From: Ricinus communis
Taxonomy: Eukaryota > Streptophyta > Magnoliopsida > Malpighiales > Euphorbiaceae
Length of the DNA: 64,000 bases
Direction: 5' to 3'
Assembly: GCF_019578655.1 (NCBI RefSeq)
Contig: NC_063265.1
Location: forward strand, 17,594,285 to 17,658,284
Shown: positions 30,750 to 42,282 of the stretch, one piece after another
How positions within the stretch are numbered: position 1 is the first letter of the stretch
How the letters are laid out: each line of letters starts with the position of its first letter
Made by a program: the position numbers and the translations under genes
The notes under the pieces: model-generated
What the model was told of the DNA's origin: nothing
Seen by the model: only the letters and a program-made list of their open reading frames with translations
The model's database searches: none

Positions 30750-31500
30750 CTTTTATGGTTGTTTTTTCATTTCGAAAGAAATACCCCTCTTACGGGATTG
30801 TTTTCTAATACTGACAAATATATTTTTTTTACGAGGTTGTTTTCTAATATTGACAAATATACCTCTCTTACGGGGTTGTTTTCTCATATTGATAAATATA
30901 CCCCTCTTACGGGATTATTTTCTAATATTGACAAATATACCTCTTTTACGGAGTTGTTTTCTAATATTAACAAATATACCCCTCTTACGAGATTGTTTTC
31001 TCATATTAAAAGATATACCACTTTTTTAGGGTTGCTTTCTTATTTTGAAAGATATACACATCTTATGGGGTTGTTTTCTAATATTGACAAATATACCTCT
31101 CTTACGGGTTGTTTTCTCATATGAAAAGATATACCACTTTTTTGGAGTTGCTTTATCATTTTGAAAGATATGTTCTTCTTACGGGGTTATTTTCTAATAT
31201 TGATAAATATGCCCCTCTTACGGGGTTGTTTTCTCATATTAAAAAATATACCACTTTTTTTGGGTTGTTTTCTCATTTTGAAAGATATACCCCTCTTGCG
31301 GAGCTGTTTTCTAATATTTCATAATATTGACAAATATACCCCTCTTATAGGGTTGTTTTCTGATATTGACAAATATACTCCTCTTACGGGGTTGTTTTTT
31401 CATATTGACAAATATATCCCTTTTACGGGGTTGTTTTTTAATATTGACAAATATATCTCAGTTACGGGGTTGTTTTCTCATATTGACAGAATACCCCTTG
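30750..31500. repeat. 39-bp minisatellite, about 19 units, with a three-unit higher-order period
   Basis: A unit of 39 bp (core ACGGGGTTGTTTTCTAATAT followed by TGACAAATATACCYCTCTT) is repeated about 19 times. Since 39 is a multiple of three, long stretches stay open on the plus strand and read as a 13-residue repeat (SNIDKYTPLTGLF). Three unit types are distinguishable: A ends TAATATTGACAAATATACC, B ends TCATATTAAAAGATATACC, C ends TTTTGAAAGATATACC. From about 30975 to 31320 they run B-C-A three times, a higher-order repeat of about 117 bp. One unit (near 31320) carries an extra CATAATATT insertion. I do not regard it as a protein gene: indels shift the frame and no start context is seen. 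Confidence 0.85.
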
Positions 31501-33787
31501 TCTCTTTTATTTATTTATTATATACTTCACTATATTTACCGATTTAGTCCAAACAAAATATGGGACTACGTTTTTCCTAACTAAGCGATAGGAAATATTA
31601 AAAGATTATAATTACCTAAACTAAAGCAACGAAAAAGATAAAAAGTTGTTCTTACTTCCTCTTGAGTAATTGAGAAATAGAGGATTAGAGTTTTTATTTT
31701 ATTTTATTTTATTATTATTTGATACTTAATGCTCATCTCATTAATAATATTCAATTCCACGATAGCATAGACATTGAAGTCCGTAAGCAAAAAGAATTTA
31801 TATTTCGTTCAATCTATTTATTTAATCTTTATATTATTCAAATAGATTTGTTGTATATCATGTATTATTTATAGTCTAATATATAAACAATAAAAAAACA
31901 ATACAGAGTAGATTTTCAAAAATGGAGATTTCACCGCACATGGTTTTTTAAAATTTTTCTTTTCAAGATTTTTATTTATATAATATTTCTTTCCAGAATT
32001 TTATTACAGAAAAAATACTGAGAATATACCTACAAAATATTTGAAAGATAATTCTTTTAAAATTTATATTATTGTGAGTTGAGTTTTTTATTTTATATCT
32101 TTTTTATTTTTTCAAGTAAAAAAAATACTAAAATATAACTAAGAAATACCGAAAGTCTATTTATTTTAATTTGTATTATTATAAATTTATCTTTTAAAAT
32201 TTTGTTTAAAAAAATATATTAAAAATATATCTATAAAATACCAAAATGATACTATTTTAACTTGTATTGTTATAAAATCAATCAAATAAAGTAGATTTAT
32301 CATTTTTATTTTATGTCTTTGTATTTAATATTCGTAAATTGAATGATTTTATATGTTTTGTATAGCAACTAGTATATTTTAATGACAACGAGAATGTGTG
32401 TTTCAAAAGATATATCATAATATACAAAATATGGTTTAAATTATATGAAGATATAATTAAAATAAAATTGAAAAATATATTTAATGGTAATAAAAATATA
32501 CTAAATGATACTAATAAAAAAAATATTGTAATGCACCTAAAAAAATATATAAATAAAACTTTTAAAAAAATCATAAAAATATTTGAAAAAATAAATTATA
32601 AAAAAAGAATTTGACAGTAAAAAATAAATTTACCACGCGTTTTTCTGTAAATCTGTAAAAATCTGATTTTTAAGTGCATATTGTCACTGATATCTAAATG
32701 CCCCTGATTTTAATTTTTTCTTTCTTTCTTTTGTTTGCTTTTATTATGTAATTGGATGTGTTTGATATTTATTAGAAAGATATTTTTGAGTTATATAAGT
32801 TAAAAATGAGAAAAATTATAGTAACTTTTAAAGATACATATTTATTATATATAATATTTTTATGGATGGTAAAATACTGTATCAAGAGTTATAACTCAAC
32901 TGCATACTTAAAATTTAAATTTAAAATTTTAGTTAAGCTATAAGAGACTTTTGTTATCTCATTTATGTGCTCTTAGGTGTTAAGAGTCTATTTAAAAAAA
33001 TTGAAACACTTGAATTGTTGTTCTTATGTAAGAAGACCTTCATTAGCTTTCTAGAAATATTTAAAAGGTCAAAATGTATCTGGAGCATGATGTTGGAAGT
33101 GTTGGTAAAGGTATTGAAGATGGAGCTACTAATATAGAAAGTAATATTTGTGATTTAGAGTTGAAGAATAAGTGAATTCAACTATTACGAAGAGTCGATG
33201 CTAAATAAAATGGTGAAAATTTCTTTTATTTATTTATTGGAGGGCCAACAGATCATATATATTATATAATATGAGATAGTCATCTCTTTATAATTGTTAT
33301 AAATGTGAAAATTCATTAGTGCGGAGGAGAGAACTTGAACTCTTCCAAGAGCAAATGCTTTTACCACTTGAGTTAAACTTTAATATAAGAGACAAAAACT
33401 AATATACGGTGATCAAGTCTAAAATACATAACGATCAAATTTGAAATACACGAGAATAAATAAAAATCAAAGTTTGCAAGAATGTAGGTTGAAGCATTTT
33501 TTATTAAAAAAAAGGTAATAAACCAAAATTTTGATTAAACATTTTTATCATTCTTTACCCCATAAGACGGTATCTTGATATGTAAATATATGTTTGTTGA
33601 GTTATTATAATTCTTTTATTTGAGCAATCATATTAATAACTTAATTATTATGTTTCTATTCTAATTAATTGCTGATTATAATTCTAAAGTTAGCATGTGC
33701 ACTAGTAAAATAATTTTTAATTAGATAATAATTTTAAATTATAATATTAATTTATATTTTTAACAATGGTTCATATAAATATAATGG
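31501..33787. other. AT-rich intergenic region
   Basis: No gene is supported. A short ATG-to-stop reading frame at 33074-33174 (33 codons, 'MYLEHDVGSVGKG...') has more balanced composition than its flanks and could be a transposon remnant. A minus-strand SINE-like head lies at 33305-33375: A-box-like AACTCAAGTGGTAAAAGC and a degenerate B-box AGTTCAAGTTC. Confidence 0.4.
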
Positions 33788-34515
33788 TTTAAAGGTCAAT
33801 TTGCTCCCTCAACTTGGAGTCAATATCCAATTTATTCGAATTTTAAATTTTTAGCCAATTTCATCAACCAACTTGGCAAAAGCGGCAAATTCAATTTAAA
33901 TTTTTACAAAATTAAGAGATTAGATTCCATACAACATGCAAAGCAAGTGGATGAAGGATCTAATGAACAAGTAAAGTTTATTTTAGTCCTTGAACTTTAT
34001 ATTATGTATTAAATTTAGTAAAATAATTTGTATAATAAATTTTTTATTTTAATAATCTAATAATAATATCTAATAAATAAATAATCAAATTTTTAAATTT
34101 CAATAAAAAATTAAATTCATGCAAATTTAAAATTTTATTAAAATTAGAAAAAATTGGTTCTTTAAAATAATTAATCTTAATTTCTATTATTTTTAGCATA
34201 ATTTAGTCAATTGGATAAGAAAATTAATAATTATTTATTATTATTTAATTAAATTATTTAGTAATTTCATTTTAATTGAGTTTAGCATTTAATATAAAAT
34301 TTTAAGGACTAAATTGAATTGTACTTATTAATTAGTTCCTTCAATTGAATTTTTACTTGCTTTGCATGATGCGTGGAATTCAGTCTCTTAATTTTATGTA
34401 AATTTGAACTGAATTGGCCATTTTTGCTAAGTTGGTGGGTGAAATTAGTAAAAAATTTAAAATATGAATAAATTAGCCATTGATTCCAAATTGAGGGGGC
34501 AAATTGACCTTTAAA
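33788..34515. mobile_element. MITE with about 160-bp terminal inverted repeats
   Basis: The left end TTTAAAGGTCAATTTGCTCC and the reverse complement of the right end TTTAAAGGTCAATTTGCCCC begin a match that continues for about 160 bp, through GGCAAAAGCGGCAAATTCA / AGCAAAAATGGCCAATTCA and ATGCAAAGCAAGT on both sides. The centre is AT-rich and non-coding. The element is 728 bp, with no transposase. TTTAAA at both borders is itself palindromic, so the target-site duplication cannot be separated from the terminus by eye. The long TIRs point to a Mutator-like origin (inference). Confidence 0.8.
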
Positions 34516-35090
34516 TCTAAATATTATTAATACATTGATTAGTAGATTAATTATGTTTCCCTCAGCTTATATATCATATTAATAATCATTACAATTATAT
34601 AAATTTAATTTAATATTAGCTAAATTTTAAAAATTTAAATATATTATAAAAATTTAATTTTAATTTAATAAATTAAAAATATTCATAATCAAAATAATAA
34701 CATTAGTGAACTGAAAATTTGTTAAAAATAAAACCTCAAAACAAATGGTTAAATACAGATATATTAAAGGTAGATTTATAAACTAAATACTCTACTATTT
34801 CATAGAGCTAATTTGTAAAAAAAAAAGAAAAAATGAAAGAGCTCAGAATTATCACGGCTCAATATGGACCTTCAAGGCATACTATTCAGATATTGAGCCA
34901 TTTCGTAATTATCCTTAAACGACAGAGCGTACTATATTTTAGACGCTGGATCCTTTAGATGACACTCAGTTTAAAAGAGCTATGAGTTTGACCGTTAACG
35001 ACAAGCATTAACGTCGTCAGTAACAGGAGGGAAATGAAAGTACCAAAGTGTTTAAACACAAAAAAATCGAATTCACTCACTTTACCGCAA
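34516..35090. other. Promoter region of the DONSON-like gene
   Basis: AT-rich at the left, becoming less so toward the gene. No TATA box is clearly placed. The region contains GACGTTAATGC-type words and ends in the pyrimidine tract of the leader. Confidence 0.4.
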
Positions 35091-35117
35091 TCTCTCTCTC
35101 TCTTTCTCTTTCTCCCT

Positions 35118-35172
<55 letters not shown>
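35091..35172 (+). repeat. (TC)n-(TA)n tract in the DONSON promoter/leader
   Basis: Long CT-rich run (TCTCTCTC and CCCTCTCC blocks, about 35091-35150) followed by (TA)n to about 35171. Such Y-patch/TC tracts are common near plant transcription starts, so it likely lies at or just upstream of the start site. Confidence 0.7.
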
Positions 35173-35234
35173 CACGCGATTTCCCCTAAAACCCTAGATT
35201 TCGATTTGAGCATTTTCTATTGGTGCGCATTTTA

Positions 35235-35697
35235 ATGCTGTTTCCGGCGAATTTTTTAATTCGCGAAGGTAACATATATTTATGTGAATGTTCTGATTTG
35301 ATGATAACTAGATGCTATTTGCTAACCTATGCCTAAATCCACTGTTTATTTGCTGTATTACTGTTTATACAGTAATTTCTTATAAAGAAAGTTGTACTTG
35401 TCGAAGTGGATGCATTTAGTTTATTAGTTACTAAATGAAACCTAAAATGCATTGCTTGAATATTGGACAGACGATTCAACCTTTTTAATAACATAAAATT
35501 GAATCACATTTTGAATTTTTGTTTTGGAAATCTAATGGCCACGTGATTTTTATGCGCTCATTTTTTGGATTCCTTGTAAAGAATAATAACATGTTAGGTT
35601 CATGTGTAAGTGTTCTTTTGTTATTATTTGTGGTTCAAAAGAAAATAATATTTATTTAATTGAAACAATTGCAGGTGATTGTTTAGTTGATTGGTAA
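35235..35697 (+). promoter_or_regulatory. Upstream ORF of 18 codons that spans the DONSON leader intron
   Basis: The leader exon ends at 35268 (GCGAAG|GTAACA) and the next exon starts at 35675 (TTGCAG|GTGATT). An ATG at 35235 reads 11 codons plus one base to the splice and then continues in frame to TAA at 35695-35697: MLFPANFLIREGDCLVDW. It ends 50 nt before the main ATG at 35748. If the leader intron is used, scanning ribosomes meet this uORF first and it could lower translation of the main ORF (inference). Confidence 0.55.
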
Positions 35698-35747
35698 AGA
35701 AGACAGGCTTTGTAGCATTCTTGTGTTTAAAAAAAAAAATTGATTTT

Positions 35748-38700
35748 ATGGCAAAGGTTGCTACACAGCCTGCTCCTGGTTCGTTAACTTCCGGTTCTCT
35801 TCAAATTGGAGGGGCTGCTTTAAAGGTCGGCGAGGGTGCAATGTTCAAAAGAAAGACCCCTTCAGAACTAAGAGTAAGTTTCAGTTCATTATCTGTTTTA
35901 TTTCTATTTTTTTTCTTTGGCTTGATCCTGTAGTTGTAGATATCCAGGGAATTTTCTATAATATCATCAAGGGATGATGAGATTTTTTTTATATACCTTG
36001 ATTTAGTGGTTACTTTTTAGATAGTTGGCTCGGGAATATTTAAATAGGATGTTCTAGTATGCTGGTTTCATCAATTCGAGTTACATTATTGTGGGGCTGC
36101 TATTGACAATATGCTGTAACTTTTTATTTCATACCCCAGAACCATTATGAGAGGTATATCCATGCTCTTTTGTACATGAGTATGAGTTATATGCTTAAAT
36201 GGTATTCTCTTCATTTGTTCATAATGGAAAGAAAATATTAAGACAAAAGCTGCTATGCTACAAAAATAAATTGTTCTAATGAACTGTCTGTTTTTGCATC
36301 AATTTCTGATATCTTTATGGCTTCATATGATTTGGGAATTCAGGAAGAGCAACTGAAGAGGAAAAATGTTGTAGAGATTGTAGATGAATCTCCAGCCCCA
36401 TTATGTGGCTTGATAAAGTAAGTGATCTCACCAATACTTTTCCCCCTCTGTTCTTTTAGTGGCTCATTTCCTGATACATACTTTTTAATGCTCCAGTAAC
36501 CCTAGTGATAATGGGCCTAAGAAACCAGATTTACCAAGGAATCCAAGATACATTGACACCCGTATGGATGAATTATATCCTGCTAAAAAGTCCAGGCTCA
36601 GGGTGCTTTCAGCAAAGGATAATGCAAAGGTTGTATCATTTTCATCTAGGGGTTCTTGTTTCTAATCATAGTACCCAAAGTGAGAATGTACGACATAGAT
36701 TATCATAGGTAAAGTTACCTTATTAATTCGTTTTGTTTACTCTTAACTTCAAACAGGAAAATATTTCAACTGAGCAAACAGTCAGCCTTAAGAATATTGC
36801 CATCCTTTCAAATTTGGCCGCCAAGAGACGAATCTCACGGTATGAATTCTAGCACAATTGCATCTTATCTGGAAGTTGAAGATATTACTTTTCTCAATGA
36901 TTCTGTTCTACTATCTCATTCCAGTTCAGAGAATCCTGCTCTTGCTTCTGTAGATCCTGAAGAGGGTAAGGCGCAAGCTTGTCAAACAATAGAAAGGTGT
37001 AGTCAAAGTATATTTCGAAGTGTTACCGAACTTTCATCCAATGGTGAAAAATCCTCGGGTTCAACCATTGTGGATATGGTATTCTTTGTTTGTAGTTGTT
37101 TTTATCTTTCTTCGTATTTTAGTTATATATGCTTATGAAATTAATGAACACCTATTCTTTTACAGGATAAAGCATTAAAAGGACTAGTTGCCCATGAACT
37201 GCAGACCGATTCTGCTTCACCTGCCGACTTCTCTAAGAATTTTGGTAATCATGCTTCATTTCATTCAGGCAATTTCGTCTCAGAGTGTCTTGTACCAGGC
37301 TCAAAGGCTCCTCTGGATTTTACTTTGAAAACAAAAATGCGGGTGGCATCGTCTTGCTCAGTCAATTGGTAAGCACGTTATCTTATATGAAGCTGTTATC
37401 TTCCTTATTAGTTTGTTCTGGTGTTTGCTCTTTGAAAAATGGCATTTAATGTTTAAGAAGTGCATTTTTTCATCTGTGAGTTATATCTTTTAGGTTCTGG
37501 TTGTTAGGATAGTATCTTGTGATTAACTTTCTCTCTCCCTCTCTCTCTCACTCACACACATACACACGTAACTTATACAAGCATGAGGTACTTTATGTAG
37601 ATTTCCATCTGCAGATTTATAGTTATTTGGTTTGTGCTTTCTTTTACAATTGCAGGATTCACAGATCAATTTTGGGTAGCGCATACAATGCAATACCACA
37701 GTTAACATCCCAATTTGGTTGTTCTGAGGATAGCAGTGGCTCAGGGCAGGCATTGACTTCCCAGATTCTTAGTTCTAAAGCATTGCATTCATGGGTTTAT
37801 CCTCAGTGTATACTACCACCTTCTGTCATATCAGTGTTGAGCTCACAAGCTGCAGAGGGAGGTTCGTGGGATTAAAGTGATGCATACCTTCAATTTATGT
37901 CTTCCCTTCTCCATGATTTTCTAAAGTTTTTGCTTTTCCCTCGGTGGAAATAGATTTTTTAAGAAAACGGCAGCTGGGATGGGAGGATTCTTTTCGGAGT
38001 CTTTATTACATGCTCCGAAAGAACATTTGCAATATATTTTATGGTAATTCCTTTACCCATTCTGTTACAATTGTTTATACATTTTTGTTATGCACTATAT
38101 TTTCATTGAGTGAAACAATGTGCACAAAATAAAAGGGTCGCAAGTTAGATCTGACCTTCTACAGCCTCGAGGCATATGCATTTAGAGAATTAGTAAATAT
38201 TGACACCGTGTTATAACTTGTCTCAGTCCTGCCTTTCTCTCCATTACCTCTACTATATGCTTGAGTTTTAACTTGCTTTTTGTTATACTATATGAAGGAA
38301 GATAGGTGGGCATTTGAATTGTACTGGAGCTTGCATTGTGGAATTTTATTTTCCTCCCACTCTCTTCACCAAACTGACATTTATTTTCTTTACCTTATGA
38401 ACCACTTACTGACATGCTATTTTCATGATTATTGTAGTGTGCACTTCACATTTTGTAGTGATGTTCATCTGTAGTAGTGGTTCAGGAGGAACCAAACACT
38501 CATGTAATGCTTACATATCCCAATCAACAAGGCGTCTGAGGTCATTGCTAAAAGAGCATGTAAGATGTACTTATTGACATGTTCCATTTCTTCTGACCCT
38601 CTGTGTTAGTCTTCAATAGATATTTTGTGGAAATCCACGTCTAATTATGTCATGCATTGCATAGGTAGCTAATAATTCTTCCTTTGGTTGAACTTATTTA

Positions 38701-41360
38701 TAAAGTTTTCTTCTAAGTTTTTTTGTGATTACTCTTTAATGTAAGCGATTCTTAATGCACAGACTCATAAAGGTAATTGTTTCCACAAGATCTTTTGGTC
38801 ATCTGACTGCAAGTTGGTCTTTGAAGGGTGTTAAAGCTAGCCTAAGCTCCATCCTTATGATTTAACACATTATCTTAACAAAAGCAAGCCTTTGCTTATA
38901 TTGTGGTCTCCTAATCAAATTTTTATTTAGGGTTTTTGTTCAGGTCTGAAATTGCTGCCTTATTCTTATTTTATTATGCGCTTTCTCTTGTTTTATGAGT
39001 CATTATTTTCTTATGATAAATGGTAATAACTTCCATTAAAAGGTTGTTGGGGTAGTGGAAGGTATTTCCCATATAGATGTAAATATAAAACAGAAGTTGC
39101 AAAGCAATTTTTTGGTAATGGTATGTGTTTTATTCTGACTTTTATTAACACTAGGCATTTTGAACTTTTTAATTCATTCATTCTTCCAATATAATTTTCT
39201 CGCTTCCTAAAATTGTCAAGGGAAATTGCCATCAAAAAGCCTTTTTGTATTTTTCTGTTGAAATAAATGGTGGGCAGGTGATCATTAAAACTATCCTTTT
39301 GAGCCTTCTCAAGTGAAAAATGAGACTTTATTTTCTTTAAAAGGTCTTAGTCTTCGATCAGTTCCAGATCTAGTTAGAACCTCTTATAAATAAGCTTGAG
39401 ATCCTTCAGCGTCCAAGTTTTAGTTTGAGATGCTTTAACCAAATTGAAGGATTCAAAGGCATAAACTTGAATTTTCCTTTTTTCTCATGTATTTAGTGCT
39501 TTTTAAAAGCACAAGTCTTAAATTTTTTAAATAAATTATGTATTACATACAGCTCCTCTGTTATTAAGAACCTATTTGCTGGCTTTTACATGTTGCATGT
39601 CTACTTTTCTATCATTTGATGTTAGTTCAATAATGTTGACATTTCCTATTGGTTGTGACTTAGGATGTTTGCTTCTCTATGCCACTTTGCCATTCTAAAG
39701 AAGAGCAAGCGACCACTGAAGATCTAGTTGAGCTCTCAGAGATTGAGAAGCAAAATTTGGGCCAGGTTTATCATTGCTTTTCGTATTTGGTTTTCTTGTC
39801 ATTTGGCTGAGCCTGAACATAGTCGGGACCATTAGTATATTCTTAGAATGCAATTAGTATTTGAAAATTATTATGTAATTTGGACCAAAATCCATAATTT
39901 GTTTTTCAGGATTCCATATTATTCCTGGAATTTATTAACCATGTAGAGTTTGATAAGCATTGTGATGAGAAATAAATTCATATCTGATGCCAACTTTTAG
40001 TGAGATCATGTGTGCTAAAGCTTTCACTTTTTTCATCATATCCCCTAACTGCAGATTTCTATATGAACCATCCTTACCAAGATCCTTGACTGAATAGTGT
40101 TTATTATAGTCCTTATACTTTTTAATTCATTGGCGCTTCCACTGTAAACACTGCAGACTAGACGTCGGACATCCTCATCTGATGTTGATAATAGTCCAGA
40201 ATCCTTACTGGCTTTTTGTGGAAATAAAGGCGTACACGCATTATATGACTTCTTGTTAAATTACAGGTAGGTATATAGATTAAAGTTTGAACTTGTAGAT
40301 TATTTTGTTTGTTTTTCTGCATGGTTGTGGAAACAAGCCAGAAAATATAATTTTTGTTGTAATTTTATGACCATATTTTGCTTGGGGTTGTCTTCAGATC
40401 TTCCCTGACTGTTCTGTCTGGTGTGGATGTTCCTGTATTGTATTCACCTGTGCCATTTCAGAACTCTGCTCTTTCTGCTCCGGAGGTGGGTGCAACTGAT
40501 GTCTAATCTAAGTTTATTAATTCAATAGGTCCATTGTTTTTATGTTTTACGAGTTAAAACTTGCTCTCGTTTAACTTTTTCTGTTTAATTTTGCATCAAT
40601 TGCCAAATTAACATAGATGGAAGTTAAGCAAAAATTATTGTTTTTCATATCTTGGTCATGCTTAAGTCCCTTGTATTTAGTTATTCAATTCTCTATGCTT
40701 ACACAGGTATCCTATTATCAATTGCTAGAAATCTGTTACAAAATCTATAGTTAGTTGTCTTACCTGTTTGACGCCAGAAATGTGCTTGCATATCTTAAAG
40801 CACTAATCTTGTTTCACAGATAAGATGTGTGGAGATGAAAAGAGCTGATCATATTGCTGCTTCCGCTAAAGAGTCTAAAATCAAAGACAGTGAATCTTTA
40901 CAAGGTTCATCTTCTGGTCTTCGCTCTAGCATTGAAATTAAGGATGCATTTATTCCGTCATGGATTATTTGCCGTGTATGTGCATTAATGGGATCTGAAG
41001 GGAATAGTTTTGAGGCAAGGTATGATAAATTTTTTCACAGCTTCTGTCATCTAGAGTTCTGGTTGTGTTTTCACATAGTTGGAGAATAATCACTCGTTGT
41101 GTCTGTTCTTGACTGGTGTTCTTTGATTTTGGGCAACGTCCAGCTTTATAACAGAGCGAACCTCAATTGGCTTGAACATTGCTCTTCAAACATTGTCCGA
41201 GAAATCAGATTCTAAGGATGTGACAAGCAAAGGATTGCAAGAAAGCAGTCAGTGTTTTGGTATTCCAGAAGCTACCATGACTCCTTGCTTGGGTTCAGGC
41301 TTCTTAAAGGGTTTGAAGTACACTGACGGATATTATACAGCTTCTCTTTCTCCTATATGA
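35748..41360 (+). CDS. DONSON: DONSON (downstream neighbour of SON) homologue, 635 aa
   Basis: Fourteen coding exons join in frame: 35748-35873, 36344-36417, 36497-36629, 36757-36839, 36925-37078, 37166-37368, 37656-37861, 37954-38043, 38438-38559, 39664-39765, 40157-40266, 40398-40485, 40820-41019, 41144-41360. The protein starts 'MAKVATQPAPGSLTSGS', with 'LKRKTPSELR' and 'NPRYIDTRMDELYPAKKSR' near the N-terminus (disordered, basic). The C-terminal half has the conserved core: 'SKALHSWVYPQ', 'WEDSFRSLYYMLRKNICNIFY', 'VCTSHFVVMF', 'LRSLLKEHDVCFSMPLC', 'GVHALYDFLLNYRS', 'VDVPVLYSPVPFQNSALSAPE', ending 'SGFLKGLKYTDGYYTASLSP'. Animal DONSON (fly humpty dumpty) is a nuclear replication factor needed to assemble the CMG helicase and stabilise forks; plant copies are little characterised. 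The exon 7 donor (GAG|GTTCGT) is weak but forced by frame. An upstream ORF precedes the start. The gene is convergent with the PPR gene. Confidence 0.92.
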
Positions 41361-41545
41361 CATTCTGCTAACACGGCGTCTAGCTGAAATGCGATATTGA
41401 GATGCTGCAACAGAGCTTGGTGGTCTCTCCTTTCTGACATTTTGCTTCTGTGGTCCAGAGCTGAAATGCAACAATGAGATACAGCTACAGTTTTTTCACA
41501 GCTTTCCTGATATTTTGCTTTCATGGTCTCTAGCAGAGATGCATT
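41358..41545 (+). repeat. Three imperfect tandem repeats at the start of the DONSON 3' UTR
   Basis: Copies start at 41358 (TGACATTCTGCTAACACGG, overlapping the stop codon), 41435 (TGACATTTTGCTTCTGTGG) and 41508 (TGATATTTTGCTTTCATGG), with periods of 77 and 73 bp. Shared inner words are GTCYAGAGCTGAAATGC-like and CAACAGAG/CTACAG-like. The first copy begins exactly at the TGA. Confidence 0.65.
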
Positions 41546-42282
41546 ATGCAAAGTTTGAAATGTTTCTTACTCCATCTTATTGTTACTACCATTCTACCCC
41601 CTGTATTGTAATCCTGTATGATAAACAGTAGCTAACTGATGCTTTATAGCACAAGAATTTGAGAAAGCTGATTCCTGGTTTCTTTTCTCCTGACATATTT
41701 TACTAGTTGGTTTTGCTTGTTATGATTGGCTATCCTGTTTATTAGAGAACTACTGACACTTGTTTAAGTTACTATGTGGGGATAATTATTCTTTTGGGTG
41801 AATGATTTTGGAGACTGTGCACATGGTATATATGTTATCTGAAGTCTTTGGAGATGTATTTCAAATGATATAATGAGTTCAAGGGGGGAGGGAATGTAAC
41901 TGAGAGACATTCCCAAGTTCCTTCAACATTAATTTGCTTCATCGAAGGGCATTTGGGAACTCGAGCATCCCAATGATAGGTTTCTCTAGTAGGATTCATC
42001 ATATCAATTCTAAACTTCTTGCTTGAGTTCTTTTTCTTGGCAAATATTTTAAATCTTTGAGCATGAGGATAGGATGATTTTCATGCTTTGTAAATTTATC
42101 AAATTGCCTTTTCGCCAGAAATTGCAAGGAAAATTTTGGAAAATCTTCGAAAATATATTAATTTCTCTTTATGGGAAAAGCATTTGCTTCCCACCTTTGT
42201 AGTAATAGTAAAGCAAGCCACAAAAAATTCTTTCAGAAGTTTAATCTATAAGAAAACAACAAATCATATAGTTTTGACTTGT
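41546..42282. other. Convergent 3' flanks of DONSON and the PPR gene
   Basis: Downstream sequence of both genes, 3' end to 3' end, with no further coding region. Polyadenylation sites cannot be fixed by eye. Confidence 0.6.

Noticed and set aside
30759..31547. Overlapping open frames that read a 13-residue repeat protein
   Set aside because: They follow from a 39-bp tandem repeat free of stops; the frame shifts where units have indels, and no promoter or start context is visible. Kept as a repeat, not a gene.
36840..36924. Reading DONSON exon 4 straight through 36840 ('RISRYEF' then stop)
   Set aside because: It would truncate the protein; using the GTATGA donor at 36840 and the TTCCAG acceptor before 36925 restores the frame into the conserved continuation.
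41499..41519. miR396-like word (TTTCACAGCTTTCCTGATATT) in the DONSON 3' flank
   Set aside because: It matches the mature miR396 sequence only partly, in sense orientation, and no complementary arm forming a precursor hairpin was seen nearby.
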